Positions 10,401 through 29,184 of a DNA stretch of 64,000 bases are shown one piece after another. The position numbers were made by a program, and so were the translations under genes. The number at the start of each line of letters is the position of its first letter. Position 1 is the first letter of the stretch. The notes beneath the pieces are model-generated. The model was given only the letters and a program-made list of their open reading frames with translations. It was not told the DNA's origin and did no database searches. The DNA is from Pseudomonas sp. CFBP13508 (GTDB taxonomy: Bacteria; Pseudomonadota; Gammaproteobacteria; Pseudomonadales; Pseudomonadaceae), in contig NZ_QFZZ01000006.1 of the NCBI RefSeq assembly GCF_005233515.1, positions 124,001 to 188,000 of the forward strand. The letters are read 5' to 3'.

Positions 10401-11173
10401 GTTTGATTGACCCTCGCGCAATCATCGATCCGTCCGCCGTACTGGCTGACGGCGTCGAGGTCGGCCCGTGGTCGATCATCGGCGCAGGTGTGGAAATCGG
10501 CGAGGGTACCGTGATCGGGCCGCATGTGATCCTCAAGGGGCCGACCCGCATTGGTAAATACAATCGCATCTACCAGTTTTCCTCGGTAGGCGAAGACACC
10601 CCGGATCTGAAGTACAAAGGCGAGGAAACCCGCCTGGTGATCGGCGACCACAACGTCATCCGCGAAGGCGTGACCATTCACCGTGGCACCGTGCAGGATC
10701 GTTCGGAAACCACGCTGGGTGATCACAACCTGATCATGGCCTATGCCCACATCGGCCATGACAGCGTCATCGGCAACCACTGCATTCTGGTCAACAACAC
10801 AGCGTTGGCCGGGCATGTACACGTTGACGACTGGGCGATCCTCTCCGGTTTCACCCTGGTGCATCAGTACTGCCATATCGGCGCGCACAGCTTTTCGGGC
10901 ATGGGCACGGCGATCGGCAAGGACGTTCCGGCGTTCGTCACCGTTTTCGGCAACCCGGCCGAAGCGCGCAGCATGAACTTCGAAGGCATGCGCCGTCGCG
11001 GTTTCAGCGAAGACGCGATCCACGCCTTGCGTCGTGCCTACAAAACGGTCTACCGCCAGGGCCTGACGGTCGAGCAGGCGCTGGCCGAGCTGGCGGAACC
11101 GTCTGCGCAGTTCCCTGAAGTCGCCGTGTTCCGCGATTCGATCCAGGCATCGACTCGCGGCATCACCCGCTGA
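10397..11173 (+). CDS. lpxA: UDP-N-acetylglucosamine O-acyltransferase
   Basis: LpxA performs the first lipid A step, moving a 3-hydroxyacyl chain from ACP to UDP-GlcNAc. The ATG at 10397 overlaps the fabZ stop and gives [12 protein letters not shown], the expected start. The 258 residues form hexapeptide repeats of a left-handed beta-helix, with the catalytic His in [14 protein letters not shown]. The helical C-terminal domain begins near [13 protein letters not shown] longer in-frame opening upstream lies inside fabZ and was rejected. Confidence 0.97.
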   Translation: MSLIDPRAIIDPSAVLADGVEVGPWSIIGAGVEIGEGTVIGPHVILKGPTRIGKYNRIYQFSSVGEDTPDLKYKGEETRLVIGDHNVIREGVTIHRGTVQDRSETTLGDHNLIMAYAHIGHDSVIGNHCILVNNTALAGHVHVDDWAILSGFTLVHQYCHIGAHSFSGMGTAIGKDVPAFVTVFGNPAEARSMNFEGMRRRGFSEDAIHALRRAYKTVYRQGLTVEQALAELAEPSAQFPEVAVFRDSIQASTRGITR

Positions 11174-11175
11174 TC

Positions 11176-12306
11176 ATGGCCAGTCTGCGTATTGCGCTGG
11201 TGGCGGGAGAGGCTTCCGGTGACATTCTCGGCGCCGGCCTCATGCGCGCCCTCAAGGCTCAGCACCCGGCAGTGGAATTCATCGGTGTCGGTGGTCCGCT
11301 GATGCAGGCCGAAGGCCTGACCTCGTACTTCCCCATGGAGCGCTTGTCGGTCATGGGGCTGGTGGAAGTCCTCGGCCGGCTGCGTGAGTTGCTCAAGCGC
11401 CGCAAAGAGCTGATTGCCACACTGATTGCCGCAAAGCCAGACGTGTTCATCGGCATCGATGCGCCGGATTTCAACCTCAATATCGAACTCAAGCTGCGTC
11501 AGGCCGGGATCAAGACCGTGCATTACGTCAGCCCGTCGGTGTGGGCATGGCGGCAGAAACGGGTGCTGAAGATCCGCGAAGGCTGCGATCTGATGCTCAC
11601 CCTGTTGCCGTTCGAAGCGAAATTCTACGAAGAGAAAGGCGTGCCGGTGCGTTTCGTCGGTCACACCTTGGCCGATACCATTCCGCTGCAAGCCGATCGC
11701 GGCGCTGCGCGCGCCGAGCTGGGTTTGCCCGACGGTCCGCTGGTGGCGTTGATGCCGGGAAGCCGTGGCGGTGAAGTCAGTCGCCTCGGCGCGCTGTTCC
11801 TCGACACTGCCGAACGTCTGCGCGCCATGCGTCCGGGCGTGCGCTTTGTCATTCCTTGTGCAAGCCCGGAACGTCGGGTGCAACTTGAGGCCTTGCTCGC
11901 TGGCCGAGATTTGCCGGTGGCATTGCTCGACGGTAAATCCCATCTGGCCCTGGCCGCGTGCAACGCGGTGTTGATCGCCTCTGGCACTGCTACCCTTGAA
12001 GCGCTGCTGTACAAGCGGCCGATGGTGGTGGCGTATCGGTTGGCGCCGCTGACGTTCTGGATTCTCAAACGCATGGTCAAGAGCCCGTACGTGTCGCTGC
12101 CCAACTTGCTCGCTCAGCGCTTGCTGGTGCCGGAATTGTTGCAGGATGATGCGACTGTCGAGGCGTTGGCGCAGACGCTGTCGCCATTGATCGATGGTGG
12201 CGAGGAACAGACCCGCGGCTTCGACGAGATCCACCGCACGCTGCGGCGCGATGCTTCCAATCAGGCGGCGCAAGCCGTCCTTGACCTGATCGGCAAACCA
12301 CAATGA
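11176..12306 (+). CDS. lpxB: Lipid-A-disaccharide synthase
   Basis: LpxB is the inverting GT-B glycosyltransferase (family GT19) that joins UDP-diacylglucosamine and lipid X. The N-terminus [16 protein letters not shown] is the family signature, and [10 protein letters not shown] marks the nucleotide-binding second domain. At 376 residues it is normal. It follows lpxA by 2 bases and overlaps rnhB by 4 bases (ATGA). Confidence 0.97.
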   Translation: MASLRIALVAGEASGDILGAGLMRALKAQHPAVEFIGVGGPLMQAEGLTSYFPMERLSVMGLVEVLGRLRELLKRRKELIATLIAAKPDVFIGIDAPDFNLNIELKLRQAGIKTVHYVSPSVWAWRQKRVLKIREGCDLMLTLLPFEAKFYEEKGVPVRFVGHTLADTIPLQADRGAARAELGLPDGPLVALMPGSRGGEVSRLGALFLDTAERLRAMRPGVRFVIPCASPERRVQLEALLAGRDLPVALLDGKSHLALAACNAVLIASGTATLEALLYKRPMVVAYRLAPLTFWILKRMVKSPYVSLPNLLAQRLLVPELLQDDATVEALAQTLSPLIDGGEEQTRGFDEIHRTLRRDASNQAAQAVLDLIGKPQ

Positions 12307-12944
12307 GCAAGACAAGCATGCAAATGGGCCTGGATTTCACTCTGGTCGCCGAAGTCGAAGAACTGGTCGCCGGTGTTGATGAAGTCGGTCGTGGTCCGTT
12401 GTGCGGTGCGGTGGTGACGGCGGCAGTGATTCTCGATCCGAACCGGCCGATCCTCGGCCTCGACGATTCGAAGAAACTTACTGAAGCCAAGCGCGAAAAG
12501 CTCTACGACGAGATCTGCGAAAAGGCCCTGAGCTGGTGCATCGCCCGCGCCGAAGTCGAAGAAATCGACGATCTGAATATCCTCCACGCGACCATGCTGG
12601 CGATGCAGCGCGCGGTTGCCGGTCTGCACATTCAGCCGAAACTGGCGATGATCGACGGTAACCGCTGCCCGCATCTGCCGATGCGTTCCGAGGCGGTGAT
12701 TCAGGGCGACGGCAAGGTGCCGGCGATAGCGGCGGCGTCGATTCTGGCCAAGGTCAGTCGTGATCGCGAAATGGCGGCGTTCGAATTGATCTACCCGGGC
12801 TACGGCATTGGCGGCCATAAAGGCTATCCGACGCCCGTTCATCTGGAAGCACTGGCGCGGCTCGGCCCGACGCCGATTCACCGCCGCTCGTTCGCCCCGG
12901 TGCGCCTGGCTTACGAGGCGCGGGAAAGCCTGACGCAGGTTTAG
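12303..12944 (+). CDS. rnhB: Ribonuclease HII
   Basis: RNase HII nicks RNA-DNA hybrids, mainly at single misincorporated ribonucleotides. The N-terminal [17 protein letters not shown] holds the first two catalytic acids (DE), and LDDSKKL and the MIDGNRC segment are also conserved. The 213-residue start overlaps the lpxB stop. An internal ATG at 12318 is an alternative that would trim five residues. It is linked to dnaE downstream. Confidence 0.95.
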   Translation: MSKTSMQMGLDFTLVAEVEELVAGVDEVGRGPLCGAVVTAAVILDPNRPILGLDDSKKLTEAKREKLYDEICEKALSWCIARAEVEEIDDLNILHATMLAMQRAVAGLHIQPKLAMIDGNRCPHLPMRSEAVIQGDGKVPAIAAASILAKVSRDREMAAFELIYPGYGIGGHKGYPTPVHLEALARLGPTPIHRRSFAPVRLAYEARESLTQV

Positions 12945-12966
12945 GCGCAAGGCTGATGTTTTATTC

Positions 12967-12990
12967 GAGGCCCGGTACAATCCGGGCCTC
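12967..12990 (+). terminator. Hairpin between rnhB and dnaE
   Basis: A perfect 9-bp GC-rich stem (GAGGCCCGG at 12967-12975, CCGGGCCTC at 12982-12990) has a 6-base loop and is followed by GTTGTCTCT. The weak U-tract suggests a partial terminator or attenuator rather than a full stop. Confidence 0.55.
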
Positions 12991-13020
12991 GTTGTCTCTA
13001 TGTAACTGGACAGGATCACT

Positions 13021-16542
<3,522 letters not shown>

Positions 16543-16544
16543 CC

Positions 16545-16569
16545 GGCAAGTGCCACCATTGCGCTTGCC
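16545..16569 (+). other. Hairpin after dnaE
   Basis: GGCAAGTGC (16545-16553) pairs with GCGCTTGCC (16561-16569) with one G-U pair and a 7-base loop. There is no strong U-run, so it is a weak terminator or mRNA-end structure at best. Confidence 0.35.
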
Positions 16570-16681
16570 CGCAACCTGAATTTTTAATCTCGACCTCAGC
16601 GCGCCTCTCCCTTAAGGTAGGGCGCGAATAGACAACCGGCCGGCCCAAGCTCACTTGGGACACGACCCAAGACGGACGCCT

Positions 16682-17629
16682 ATGAACCCGAATTTTCTAG
16701 ATTTCGAACAGCCGATCGCCGACCTGCAAGCCAAGATCGAAGAGTTGCGCTTGGTCGGTAATGACAATTCGCTGAATATCGGCGATGAGATCTCCCGCCT
16801 GCAGGACAAGAGCAGGACGCTGACCGAAGACATCTTCGGCAAGCTGACCAGTTGGCAGATCGCACGTCTGGCGCGTCACCCGAAACGCCCTTACACCCTC
16901 GATTACATCGAGCACATCTTCACTGAGTTCGACGAACTGCACGGCGACCGTCACTTCTCCGACGACGCTGCCATTGTTGGCGGTATCGCCCGTCTGGAAG
17001 ACCAGCCGGTGATGATCATCGGTCACCAGAAAGGCCGTGAAGTGCGCGAGAAAGTCCGTCGCAACTTCGGCATGCCGCGTCCTGAAGGCTACCGCAAGGC
17101 CTGCCGTCTGATGGAGATGGCCGAGCGCTTCAAGATGCCGATCCTGACCTTCATCGATACCCCGGGCGCCTACCCAGGCATCGACGCCGAAGAGCGCAAC
17201 CAGAGCGAAGCGATTGCCTGGAACCTGCGTGTGATGGCGCGGTTGAAGACCCCGATCATTGCCACCGTAATTGGTGAGGGTGGTTCCGGCGGCGCACTGG
17301 CCATCGGCGTCTGCGACCAACTGAACATGCTGCAGTATTCGACCTACGCGGTGATCTCGCCGGAAGGTTGCGCATCGATCCTGTGGAAAACCGCCGAGAA
17401 AGCACCGGATGCCGCTGAGGCGATGGGCATCACCGCTGAGCGTCTGAAAGGCCTGGGCATTGTTGACAAAGTGATCGGCGAGCCACTGGGCGGCGCCCAC
17501 CGTGACCCGGCTGCTGCCGCTGCGTCGATCCGCGCCGAGCTGAGCTCGCAACTGGCGATGCTCAAGCAGTTCGATAACGAAGCGCTGCTCAAGCGCCGTT
17601 ACGATCGCCTGATGAGCTACGGTCTCTAA
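16682..17629 (+). CDS. accA: Acetyl-CoA carboxylase carboxyltransferase subunit alpha
   Basis: AccA pairs with AccD to transfer CO2 from carboxybiotin to acetyl-CoA, committing carbon to fatty acids. The 315-residue protein starts [12 protein letters not shown], the usual pseudomonad start. An in-frame start 27 bases upstream adds a non-conserved peptide. The crotonase-type core includes [20 protein letters not shown] and [12 protein letters not shown] (oxyanion and CoA binding). No strong Shine-Dalgarno is visible. REP sequence follows the stop. Confidence 0.97.
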   Translation: MNPNFLDFEQPIADLQAKIEELRLVGNDNSLNIGDEISRLQDKSRTLTEDIFGKLTSWQIARLARHPKRPYTLDYIEHIFTEFDELHGDRHFSDDAAIVGGIARLEDQPVMIIGHQKGREVREKVRRNFGMPRPEGYRKACRLMEMAERFKMPILTFIDTPGAYPGIDAEERNQSEAIAWNLRVMARLKTPIIATVIGEGGSGGALAIGVCDQLNMLQYSTYAVISPEGCASILWKTAEKAPDAAEAMGITAERLKGLGIVDKVIGEPLGGAHRDPAAAAASIRAELSSQLAMLKQFDNEALLKRRYDRLMSYGL

Positions 17630-17642
17630 GTCGAGCGCTATC

Positions 17643-17727
17643 CCCTGTAGGAGCTGCCGAAGGCTGCGATCTTTTGATCTTGCTTGTCAGAATCAAAAGA
17701 TCGCAGCCTTCGGCAGCTTCTATAGGG
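17643..17727. repeat. REP palindrome pair (REPIN-like)
   Basis: Two 36-base arms (17643-17678 and 17692-17727) form an inverted repeat with two mismatches around a 13-base spacer. The arm core CTGCCGAAGGCTGCGATC is a repetitive extragenic palindrome widely scattered in P. fluorescens-group genomes. It may stabilise the accA mRNA 3' end or act as a weak terminator. Confidence 0.85.
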
Positions 17728-17750
17728 ATTTCTGAGAAGCGACCCTCTCT

Positions 17751-19079
17751 ATGAATTCCTCTAAGAGTGATTTGCCGTCGCGGCTTCTGCTGAACCTTGA
17801 GCCCTGGCGCCACGCCGCTCATTGGCGCATCGCCTTCTCCGGTGGCCTCGACTCCACCGTCCTCCTGCATCTGCTCGCCACTCTGGCGAACGCCGAATCC
17901 CTCCCTGCGCTAAGCGCCATCCACATCCACCACGGCCTTCAGGCTACGGCCGATGCGTGGCCGCAACATTGCCAGTCCGTTTGCGATGCGCTGGGCGTGC
18001 CGTTGCAAGTGAAGCGGGTGACCGTAAAGGGCGGGGCGAGCCTGGAGCGGGCGGCGCGGGATGCGCGTTATGCTGCGTTCAGTTCGCTGACACAGACCAA
18101 TGACGTGCTGATGACTGGCCAGCACCGCGACGATCAAGCCGAAACGCTGCTGTTTCGGCTGTTGCGCGGAGCTGGAGTGCGTGGGCTTGGCGGGATGCCG
18201 CAGCAGCGTCCAGTGGGGCAGGGCGCTCTGGTTCGACCGTTGCTCGACGTCAGTCGCGCCGAACTGGAAAGTTATGCACAGGCACATCAGTTGCACTGGA
18301 TCGAAGACCCGTCCAATCAGGATCGGCAGTTTTCCCGTAACTACCTGCGCCATCAAGTCATGCCGGTGCTGACCGAGCGCTGGCCGCAAGCGCAGGCCAG
18401 CATGGCACGCACGGCTGTGCATCTGCGTGAAGCCCAGGGCTTGCTCGATGAGCTGGCGCAGATCGATCTCGCACAAGCCCAAACGGTCCATGAATTCGCT
18501 TGGCTGGGTGTTCCATCACTTGAGCTGGCGCCGTTGGCTGCATTGTCTGACGCACGCCAGCGAAACGCCCTCGGTCACTGGCTTGAGCCACTGACTCGCC
18601 TGCCAGATGCTGACCATTGGTCGGGTTGGATCGACCTGCGCGATGCCAGCTCCGACGCTTCACCGATCTGGCGTCTCGCCGACGGAGAGCTGCACCGCAG
18701 CGCCGGTCGCGCCTGGTGGCTCAGCGGCCATTGGCTGCGCACGCCGGTGATCGGCGCCGACTGGCAGACCCCGGCTGCAACGCTACGCTTGGCCGATAAC
18801 GGGCGCGTCATGTTTCACGGCCAAACTCCGTCCGCGCCTTTGCGCATCGCCTATCGGCAGGGCGGTGAAGTAATGCATCTGGCGGATCGCGGCCACCGTG
18901 ATCTCAAGCGTCTGCTCAATGAGCGCGCATTACCAAGCTTCGTGCGTGGCAGATTGCCGCTGCTGTTTCGTGGTGAAGAATTACTCGCGGTGGCGAACCT
19001 GCCGGGTCTTGATGGTCAGATGGACGAAGGCTGGACGTTGCATTGGCAGCCAACAGACGAAGATCAAGGTTTGAGCTGA
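17751..19079 (+). CDS. tilS: tRNA(Ile)-lysidine synthase
   Basis: TilS attaches lysine to C34 of the CAU-anticodon tRNA(Ile), giving AUA decoding. The PP-loop motif FSGGLDSTVLLHLL is near residues 29-42. The 442-residue length includes the N-terminal ATP-binding domain and the C-terminal TilS domains of proteobacterial enzymes. The accA-tilS-pyrG order is conserved in Pseudomonas. A 274-base gap to pyrG has no clear gene and presumably carries the pyrG promoter. Confidence 0.95.
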   Translation: MNSSKSDLPSRLLLNLEPWRHAAHWRIAFSGGLDSTVLLHLLATLANAESLPALSAIHIHHGLQATADAWPQHCQSVCDALGVPLQVKRVTVKGGASLERAARDARYAAFSSLTQTNDVLMTGQHRDDQAETLLFRLLRGAGVRGLGGMPQQRPVGQGALVRPLLDVSRAELESYAQAHQLHWIEDPSNQDRQFSRNYLRHQVMPVLTERWPQAQASMARTAVHLREAQGLLDELAQIDLAQAQTVHEFAWLGVPSLELAPLAALSDARQRNALGHWLEPLTRLPDADHWSGWIDLRDASSDASPIWRLADGELHRSAGRAWWLSGHWLRTPVIGADWQTPAATLRLADNGRVMFHGQTPSAPLRIAYRQGGEVMHLADRGHRDLKRLLNERALPSFVRGRLPLLFRGEELLAVANLPGLDGQMDEGWTLHWQPTDEDQGLS

Positions 19080-19332
19080 AAGGAGCATTCCGGTAGACTA
19101 CGCTCCCTTCTTGATACAACTTCTGTGGATTCGCCTGAATTGCAGGAGTTGCCGATTACCAAGCAGTCTTTGCTGGGCGATTCCAAAAAATGTGTAGCGA
19201 GCAACGTACCGGTGTTTCATCTGCCGGTCTGTCACAACGCGGCGGTTTTTTCGAAAGGTGCACTGTGATTAATGCAGGTGATCGGGGGCTTCGGCCTTCC
19301 TTCGCTTTCCCCGGCGGCTCGTTCCGCTTTAA

Positions 19333-21835
<2,503 letters not shown>

Positions 21836-21871
21836 CGCTCGATTCTCCGGTAAAGTACCGCACGATTTGTC

Positions 21872-23280
<1,409 letters not shown>

Positions 23281-23360
23281 GCGCAACCTGATCAAAGGAC
23301 ACCGGATTGTGTCGGAAAAGTCGTGACAGCGATGGATTTGCCACTAATCTGATGCCTTAA

Positions 23361-23391
23361 GCACAAGCCTGGATCTTTCCAGGCTTCGTGC
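23361..23391 (+). terminator. Hairpin between eno and ftsB
   Basis: GCACAAGCCTGG (23361-23372) pairs with CCAGGCTTCGTGC (23379-23391) with a single bulged C and a six-base loop. It lies 80 bases after the eno stop. No U-run follows, so termination efficiency is uncertain. Confidence 0.5.
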
Positions 23392-23449
23392 TATCAGATG
23401 CTGCAACATTATGCGTGGCTGTCTTTTTTCACTGGATACCTGATATTCG

Positions 23450-23728
23450 ATGCGCAGTCCTTACTGGTTGTTTCTTGTTTTGCTCTTGCTGCTGGCCGGT
23501 CTGCAGTACCGCCTGTGGGTGGGCAATGGCAGTCTGGCGCAGGTCGCCGAGCTGAAACAGCAGATCGCCGACCAACATGCCGAAAACGAAGGCCTGCTGG
23601 AGCGCAACCGGGTGATGGACGCTGAAGTCAGCGAGTTGAAGAAAGGCATGGAGACCGTTGAAGAGCGGGCTCGTCACGAACTGGGCATGGTCAAGGACGG
23701 CGAAACCCTTTACCAGTTGGCCCAATGA
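23450..23728 (+). CDS. ftsB: Cell division protein FtsB
   Basis: FtsB is a bitopic inner-membrane divisome protein that works with FtsL and FtsQ to activate FtsWI. The 92-residue protein shows a short cytoplasmic N-terminus, one transmembrane helix (WLFLVLLLLLAGLQY, residues 6-20) and a coiled coil (about 28-72, VAELKQQIADQHAENE). The C-terminal RHELGMVKDGETLYQ is the family motif. It overlaps ispD by 4 bases. Confidence 0.95.
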   Translation: MRSPYWLFLVLLLLLAGLQYRLWVGNGSLAQVAELKQQIADQHAENEGLLERNRVMDAEVSELKKGMETVEERARHELGMVKDGETLYQLAQ

Positions 23729-24432
23729 TCGATTCCCTGCCGGCCTTCTGGGCCGTAATTCCTGCCGCGGGCGTCGGTGCCCGAATGGCCGCGGACCGTC
23801 CCAAGCAATATCTGCAACTGGGCGGGCGCACAATTCTCGAACACAGCCTCGGCTGTTTCCTTGATCACCCGAGCCTCAAGGGCCTGGTGCTCAGTCTTGC
23901 TGTCGATGATCCCTATTGGCCGAATCTGGCATGCGTCAACGATCCGCGCATTCAGCGGGTTGATGGCGGGGCGGAGCGTTCCGCTTCGGTGCTAAACGCC
24001 TTGCTGCATCTGCATGCGCAAGGTGCCGACGATGACGACTGGGTGCTGGTGCACGATGCGGCCCGGCCCAATCTGAGTCGCGATGATCTCGACAGGTTGC
24101 TGGCTGAATTGGCGGATGACCCAGTGGGTGGTTTGCTGGCGGTACCCGCCCGCGACACGCTAAAACGCGTCGATAAAAACGGGCGCGTAGTTGAAACGGT
24201 GGATCGCAGCGTGATCTGGCAGGCGTATACGCCACAGATGTTTCGCCTCGGTGCGTTGCATCGGGCGTTGGCCGACAGCCTGGTCGCGGATGCCGTCATT
24301 ACCGATGAAGCTTCGGCGATGGAATGGGCCGGTCTGGCACCGCGTCTGATCGAAGGGCGCGCGGATAACCTCAAGGTGACCCGGCCGGAAGATCTGGAGT
24401 GGTTGCGCCAGCGATGGGCTAACCGCCGCTGA
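23725..24432 (+). CDS. ispD: 2-C-methyl-D-erythritol 4-phosphate cytidylyltransferase
   Basis: IspD activates MEP with CTP in the third step of the MEP pathway. The N-terminal nucleotide-binding loop is AAGVGARMAADRPKQYLQLGG-like, and VLVHDAARPNLS and LKVTRPEDLEW are also family features. The 235-residue length is typical. It is translationally coupled to ftsB. REP elements separate it from the convergent LysR gene. Confidence 0.96.
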   Translation: MIDSLPAFWAVIPAAGVGARMAADRPKQYLQLGGRTILEHSLGCFLDHPSLKGLVLSLAVDDPYWPNLACVNDPRIQRVDGGAERSASVLNALLHLHAQGADDDDWVLVHDAARPNLSRDDLDRLLAELADDPVGGLLAVPARDTLKRVDKNGRVVETVDRSVIWQAYTPQMFRLGALHRALADSLVADAVITDEASAMEWAGLAPRLIEGRADNLKVTRPEDLEWLRQRWANRR

Positions 24433-24457
24433 GATTTGCGGTCGCTGTGCCATTGCC

Positions 24458-24539
24458 TTCGCGAGCAGGCTCGCTCCCACAGAGGGAAAGCATCCAGCTG
24501 TCGAACTCGGTCAATTGTGGGAGCGAACCTGCTCGCGAA
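24458..24539. repeat. REP palindrome pair (REPIN-like)
   Basis: A 24-base arm at 24458-24481 and its inverse at 24516-24539 match with a single mismatch. The core GTGGGAGCGAACCTGCTCGC is one of the commonest REP sequences in fluorescent pseudomonads. It lies between the convergent genes ispD and the LysR regulator, a typical REPIN site, and may terminate transcription from both sides. Confidence 0.85.
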
Positions 24540-24564
24540 AGCGGTCGCACGGGCAATCAATAAC

Positions 24565-25461
24565 TCAAAGCTTGTACTCCGGCCTTTCAGCCAGTCCCAC
24601 CTTCAAAAAATCCACCAACTTGCGCACCTTCGGCGACAGATGCCGCTGCTGCGGATACAACGCCCACACCGCCGTATTCGGCGGCTGATGCGCCTCGAGC
24701 AAGGAAATCAGCGCGCCGCTGTGCAGGTGCTCAAGCACGTAATAGTCCGGCAACTGACACAACCCGACACCCTGCAGGGCTGCATCCAATACCGCTTGCC
24801 CACTGTTGCAGCGCCAGTTTCCCTGTACGCGCTGGGAAAATTCCCGGCCGTTCTGTTCCAGTTGCCAGATATCCGAACTGCCAATCAGGCAATTGTGCCG
24901 ACTCAATTCCGACAAACTATGTGGGCGCCCATACCGTTCCAGGTAGGAAGGCGACGCGCACAGGTACATTCTTCGTGGCGCCAGACGTGTCGCGACCAGG
25001 CGCGAGTCCTGTAGCCGGCCCAGGCGAATCGCCAGGTCCAGACCTTCATGCACCAGGTCAAGCTGGCGATTGCTCAGCTCGATATCGATGCGCAGCTGCG
25101 GATACAGCCCCATGAACCGCGTCACCAGCGGCACGATAAACCGTTCACCGTAGGCCACGGCGCAAGTCATGCGCAGCATGCCTTTCGGTTCGCTGGTCAG
25201 ATCACCCACTGCGCGCAAGGCTTCTTCGCGACCGTCCTGCAGGCGTTGGCAATGTTGCAGGAACGTTTGTCCGGCCTCGGTCAGCGTCACCCGCCGGGTG
25301 CTGCGATAGAGCAGGCGCGTTTGCAAACGCTCTTCGAGCCGTACGATTTGTCGACTGATGTGCGAGGAAGAAACCCCAAGACGCTCGGCAGCGGCGGTGA
25401 ATTGGTTGCATTCGGCGACGGCAACGAACTCGTCGATGCCTTCCCAGCGGTTTTCCGACAC
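24565..25461 (-). CDS. LysR-family transcriptional regulator, divergent from frmA
   Basis: The 298-residue protein has an N-terminal winged helix-turn-helix (about residues 8-65, FTAAAERLGVSSSHISRQIV, then LEERLQTRLLYRSTRRVTLTEAG) and a periplasmic-binding-protein-like effector domain (about 90-290). It is transcribed away from the formaldehyde dehydrogenase gene across a 116-base gap. LysR proteins often regulate such divergent neighbours, so it probably controls frmA-fghA. The effector is not evident from sequence; glutathione-linked formaldehyde is only a guess. Confidence 0.9.
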   Translation of the reverse strand: MSENRWEGIDEFVAVAECNQFTAAAERLGVSSSHISRQIVRLEERLQTRLLYRSTRRVTLTEAGQTFLQHCQRLQDGREEALRAVGDLTSEPKGMLRMTCAVAYGERFIVPLVTRFMGLYPQLRIDIELSNRQLDLVHEGLDLAIRLGRLQDSRLVATRLAPRRMYLCASPSYLERYGRPHSLSELSRHNCLIGSSDIWQLEQNGREFSQRVQGNWRCNSGQAVLDAALQGVGLCQLPDYYVLEHLHSGALISLLEAHQPPNTAVWALYPQQRHLSPKVRKLVDFLKVGLAERPEYKL

Positions 25462-25526
25462 TTGGATTATCCCTGTATGGCAATAATGTTTTGCTTTCGT
25501 CCGGATTATTCATCAGGGCGCGCTGA

Positions 25527-26690
<1,164 letters not shown>

Positions 26691-26702
26691 GGAGCAGCGG
26701 CA

Positions 26703-26763
26703 AGCTACAAGCCACAAGCTGCAAGCAGGCGCAACGCCCTCTTGCAGCTTGAAGCTCGCAGCT
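26703..26763. repeat. Imperfect inverted repeat between frmA and fghA
   Basis: A 23-base arm (26703-26725) is matched at 19 of 23 positions by the inverse arm at 26741-26763. The inner 11 bp (CAAGCTGCAAG / CTTGCAGCTTG) are perfect. The alternating AGCT/CAAGC composition resembles a dispersed repeat seen in Pseudomonas intergenic regions. It could attenuate transcription between the two genes. Confidence 0.7.
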
Positions 26764-26778
26764 TGCGGCTGAAGTGCT

Positions 26779-27624
26779 ATGAATCTGGAAAACATTTCCT
26801 GTCAGAAGAGTTTCGGTGGCTGGCACAAGCGCTATCGCCATCGCTCCGAAGTGCTTGATTGCGACATGGTCTTCGCCGTGTACCTGCCGCCGCAGGCGGA
26901 GCAGGGCGGCAAGCTGCCAGTGCTGTACTGGTTGTCGGGGCTGACCTGCACCGATGAGAATTTCATGCAGAAGGCCGGTGCGATGCGCATGGCTGCCGAG
27001 CTTGGTCTGATCATCGTCGCCCCGGACACCAGCCCACGTGGCCCGGATGTCCCGGACGATGCGGACAAGGCTTGGGATTTCGGTCTCGGCGCCGGGTTTT
27101 ATCTGAACGCCACGCAGGAACCGTGGGCGCGTCATTATCGGATGCATGATTATGTCGTGCAGGAATTGCCGGCACTGGTTGAAGCGCATTTCCCCGCTTC
27201 CGACAAGCGCAGCATCAGCGGCCACTCGATGGGCGGCCACGGTGCTTTGGTCTGCGCGCTGCGCAATCCCGGGCGTTATCAATCAGTGTCGGCGTTCTCG
27301 CCGATTACCCATCCGATCGACTGCCCGTGGGGCCAGAAAGCCTTCTCCAACTATTTGGGTGAAGACCGTTCGAAGTGGAAGGAGTGGGACGCCTGTGCGC
27401 TGATTGCCGAGGCCTCGGAGAAGTTGCCGTTGCTGGTCGATCAAGGCGATCGCGATGATTTCCTCGCCACCCAGCTGAAACCCGAAGCCCTGCAACACGC
27501 CGCAAAACAAGCGGGGTATCCGCTGGAGCTGCGCCTGCAACCGGGCTACGACCACAGCTATTTCTTCATCTCAAGCTTCATTGACGACCACTTGCAGCAT
27601 CACGCGCGCGCTCTGCGCGGTTAA
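26779..27624 (+). CDS. fghA: S-formylglutathione hydrolase
   Basis: FghA hydrolyses S-formylglutathione to formate and glutathione, the step after FrmA. The 281-residue alpha/beta hydrolase carries the nucleophile elbow [10 protein letters not shown] (about residue 148) and the esterase-D-family segments [17 protein letters not shown] and [15 protein letters not shown], the latter with the catalytic His. The nearest downstream gene, ispF, belongs to a different pathway and is separated by a terminator. Confidence 0.96.
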   Translation: MNLENISCQKSFGGWHKRYRHRSEVLDCDMVFAVYLPPQAEQGGKLPVLYWLSGLTCTDENFMQKAGAMRMAAELGLIIVAPDTSPRGPDVPDDADKAWDFGLGAGFYLNATQEPWARHYRMHDYVVQELPALVEAHFPASDKRSISGHSMGGHGALVCALRNPGRYQSVSAFSPITHPIDCPWGQKAFSNYLGEDRSKWKEWDACALIAEASEKLPLLVDQGDRDDFLATQLKPEALQHAAKQAGYPLELRLQPGYDHSYFFISSFIDDHLQHHARALRG

Positions 27625-27637
27625 TGCAGGTAGAATC

Positions 27638-27668
27638 ACGCCCTGACAAAAATCGGGGCGTTTTTTTT
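27638..27668 (+). terminator. Intrinsic terminator abutting the ispF start codon
   Basis: ACGCCCTGA (27638-27646) pairs with TCGGGGCGT (27653-27661), with one mismatch and a CAAAAA loop. An uninterrupted run of eight T occupies 27661-27668. The ATG of ispF begins at 27669. The hairpin is well placed to end the frmA-fghA transcript but occupies the position where a ribosome binding site for ispF should be. Confidence 0.75.
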
Positions 27669-28142
27669 ATGCGTATTGGCCACGGCTACGATGTGCACCG
27701 TTTCGCTGAAGGCGATTTCATTACTCTGGGCGGCGTGCGGATTGCACACGGCTTCGGGCTGCTCGCTCATTCCGACGGTGACGTCTTGCTGCACGCCTTG
27801 AGCGACGCTTTGCTCGGCGCGGCGGCGCTGGGTGATATCGGCAAACATTTCCCGGACACTGACCCGCAATTCAAGGGCGCCGACAGCCGCGTGCTGTTGC
27901 GTCATGTGGTCAGTCTGATCCACGCCAAGGGCTGGAAAATCGGCAACGTCGACAACACCATCGTTGCCCAGGCGCCAAAAATGGCGCCGCATATCGAATC
28001 GATGCGCGCGCTGATCGCGGCGGATCTTCAAGTTGAGTTGGATCAAGTGAACGTCAAAGCTACCACCACCGAAAAGCTTGGCTTTGTCGGTCGCGAAGAA
28101 GGCATCGCCGTGCACTCCGTTGCCTTGTTGCTGCGCGCATGA
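27669..28142 (+). CDS. ispF: 2-C-methyl-D-erythritol 2,4-cyclodiphosphate synthase
   Basis: IspF cyclises CDP-ME 2-phosphate in the MEP pathway. The N-terminus [12 protein letters not shown] supplies metal ligands Asp8 and His10, and [17 protein letters not shown] supplies the third His. At 157 residues it has normal length. An in-frame ATG at 27624 would add 15 unconserved residues (through the terminator). The ATG at 27669 starts the conserved sequence but has no AGGAG-like site, only GGGG of the terminator stem 11-14 bases upstream. It overlaps truD by 4 bases. Confidence 0.95.
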   Translation: MRIGHGYDVHRFAEGDFITLGGVRIAHGFGLLAHSDGDVLLHALSDALLGAAALGDIGKHFPDTDPQFKGADSRVLLRHVVSLIHAKGWKIGNVDNTIVAQAPKMAPHIESMRALIAADLQVELDQVNVKATTTEKLGFVGREEGIAVHSVALLLRA

Positions 28143-29184
28143 ATGAACTGCAATTGCTCGGCCCTCGGGCCTATGGCCAACCTCTCGGCACAGCGGTACT
28201 GAAAGCCAGCGCCGAAGATTTCCAGGTCGATGAAGTGCTGGATATTCCGTTCAGCGGTGACGGCGAACATTTGTGGATCTGGGTGGAAAAGCGCGGCCTC
28301 AATACCGAAGAAGCGGCGCGGCGGATTGCCAAAGCGGCGGGCGTGCCGTTGCGCACTGTCAGCTATGCCGGTCTCAAGGATCGTCAGGCCCTGACCCGAC
28401 AGTGGTTCAGCGTGCAGTTGCCGGGCAAGGCCGATCCGGATCTGTCGGCGGCGGAAAACGACACGCTGAAGATCCTCAAGACCACGCGCCACAAGCGCAA
28501 GCTGCAACGCGGTGCGCATTCGGCCAACGGTTTCACCCTGCGCCTGACTCAATTCAATGGCGACAAAGACGCGCTTGAACAACGGTTGCAACTGATCGCC
28601 AAACAAGGCATTCCCAACTATTTTGGCGCCCAGCGCTTCGGCCATGACGGCGGCAACGTTGTCGATGCGCGGGTGTGGGCGGCGCGCAAGGCTCTGCCGG
28701 AGCAGCGCAATGTACGCTCGCGGTTACTGTCGACGGCGCGCAGCTTTCTGTTCAACCAGGTGCTGGCGGCGCGCGTCGCCGATGGCACCTGGAACACCGC
28801 GCTGGTTGGCGATTTGCTGGCTTTCACGGACAGCCGCAGTTTTTTTCCCGCCGGTGAAGCCGAATGCAGCGACCCGCGCCTGGCAATTCTCGACCTGCAC
28901 CCGACCGGTCCGCAGTGGGGCGAAGGTGACTCGCCCGCAGCTGGCGCAGTCCATGAACTGGAGCAGGAGATCGCCGCCCGCGAAGCGGAGCTGCGCGACT
29001 GGTTGATCCACGCCGGAATGAGCCATGAACGTCGCATCCTGCGGCTGCCCATTGGCGGGTTGACGTGGCATTATCCCCAACCTGACATTCTGCAACTGGA
29101 ATTCGTCCTCCCGGCCGGATGCTTTGCCACCGTATTGGTGCGCGAGCTCGTTGATCTGGTGCCGGTGGGGCAGACGGACAGCCC

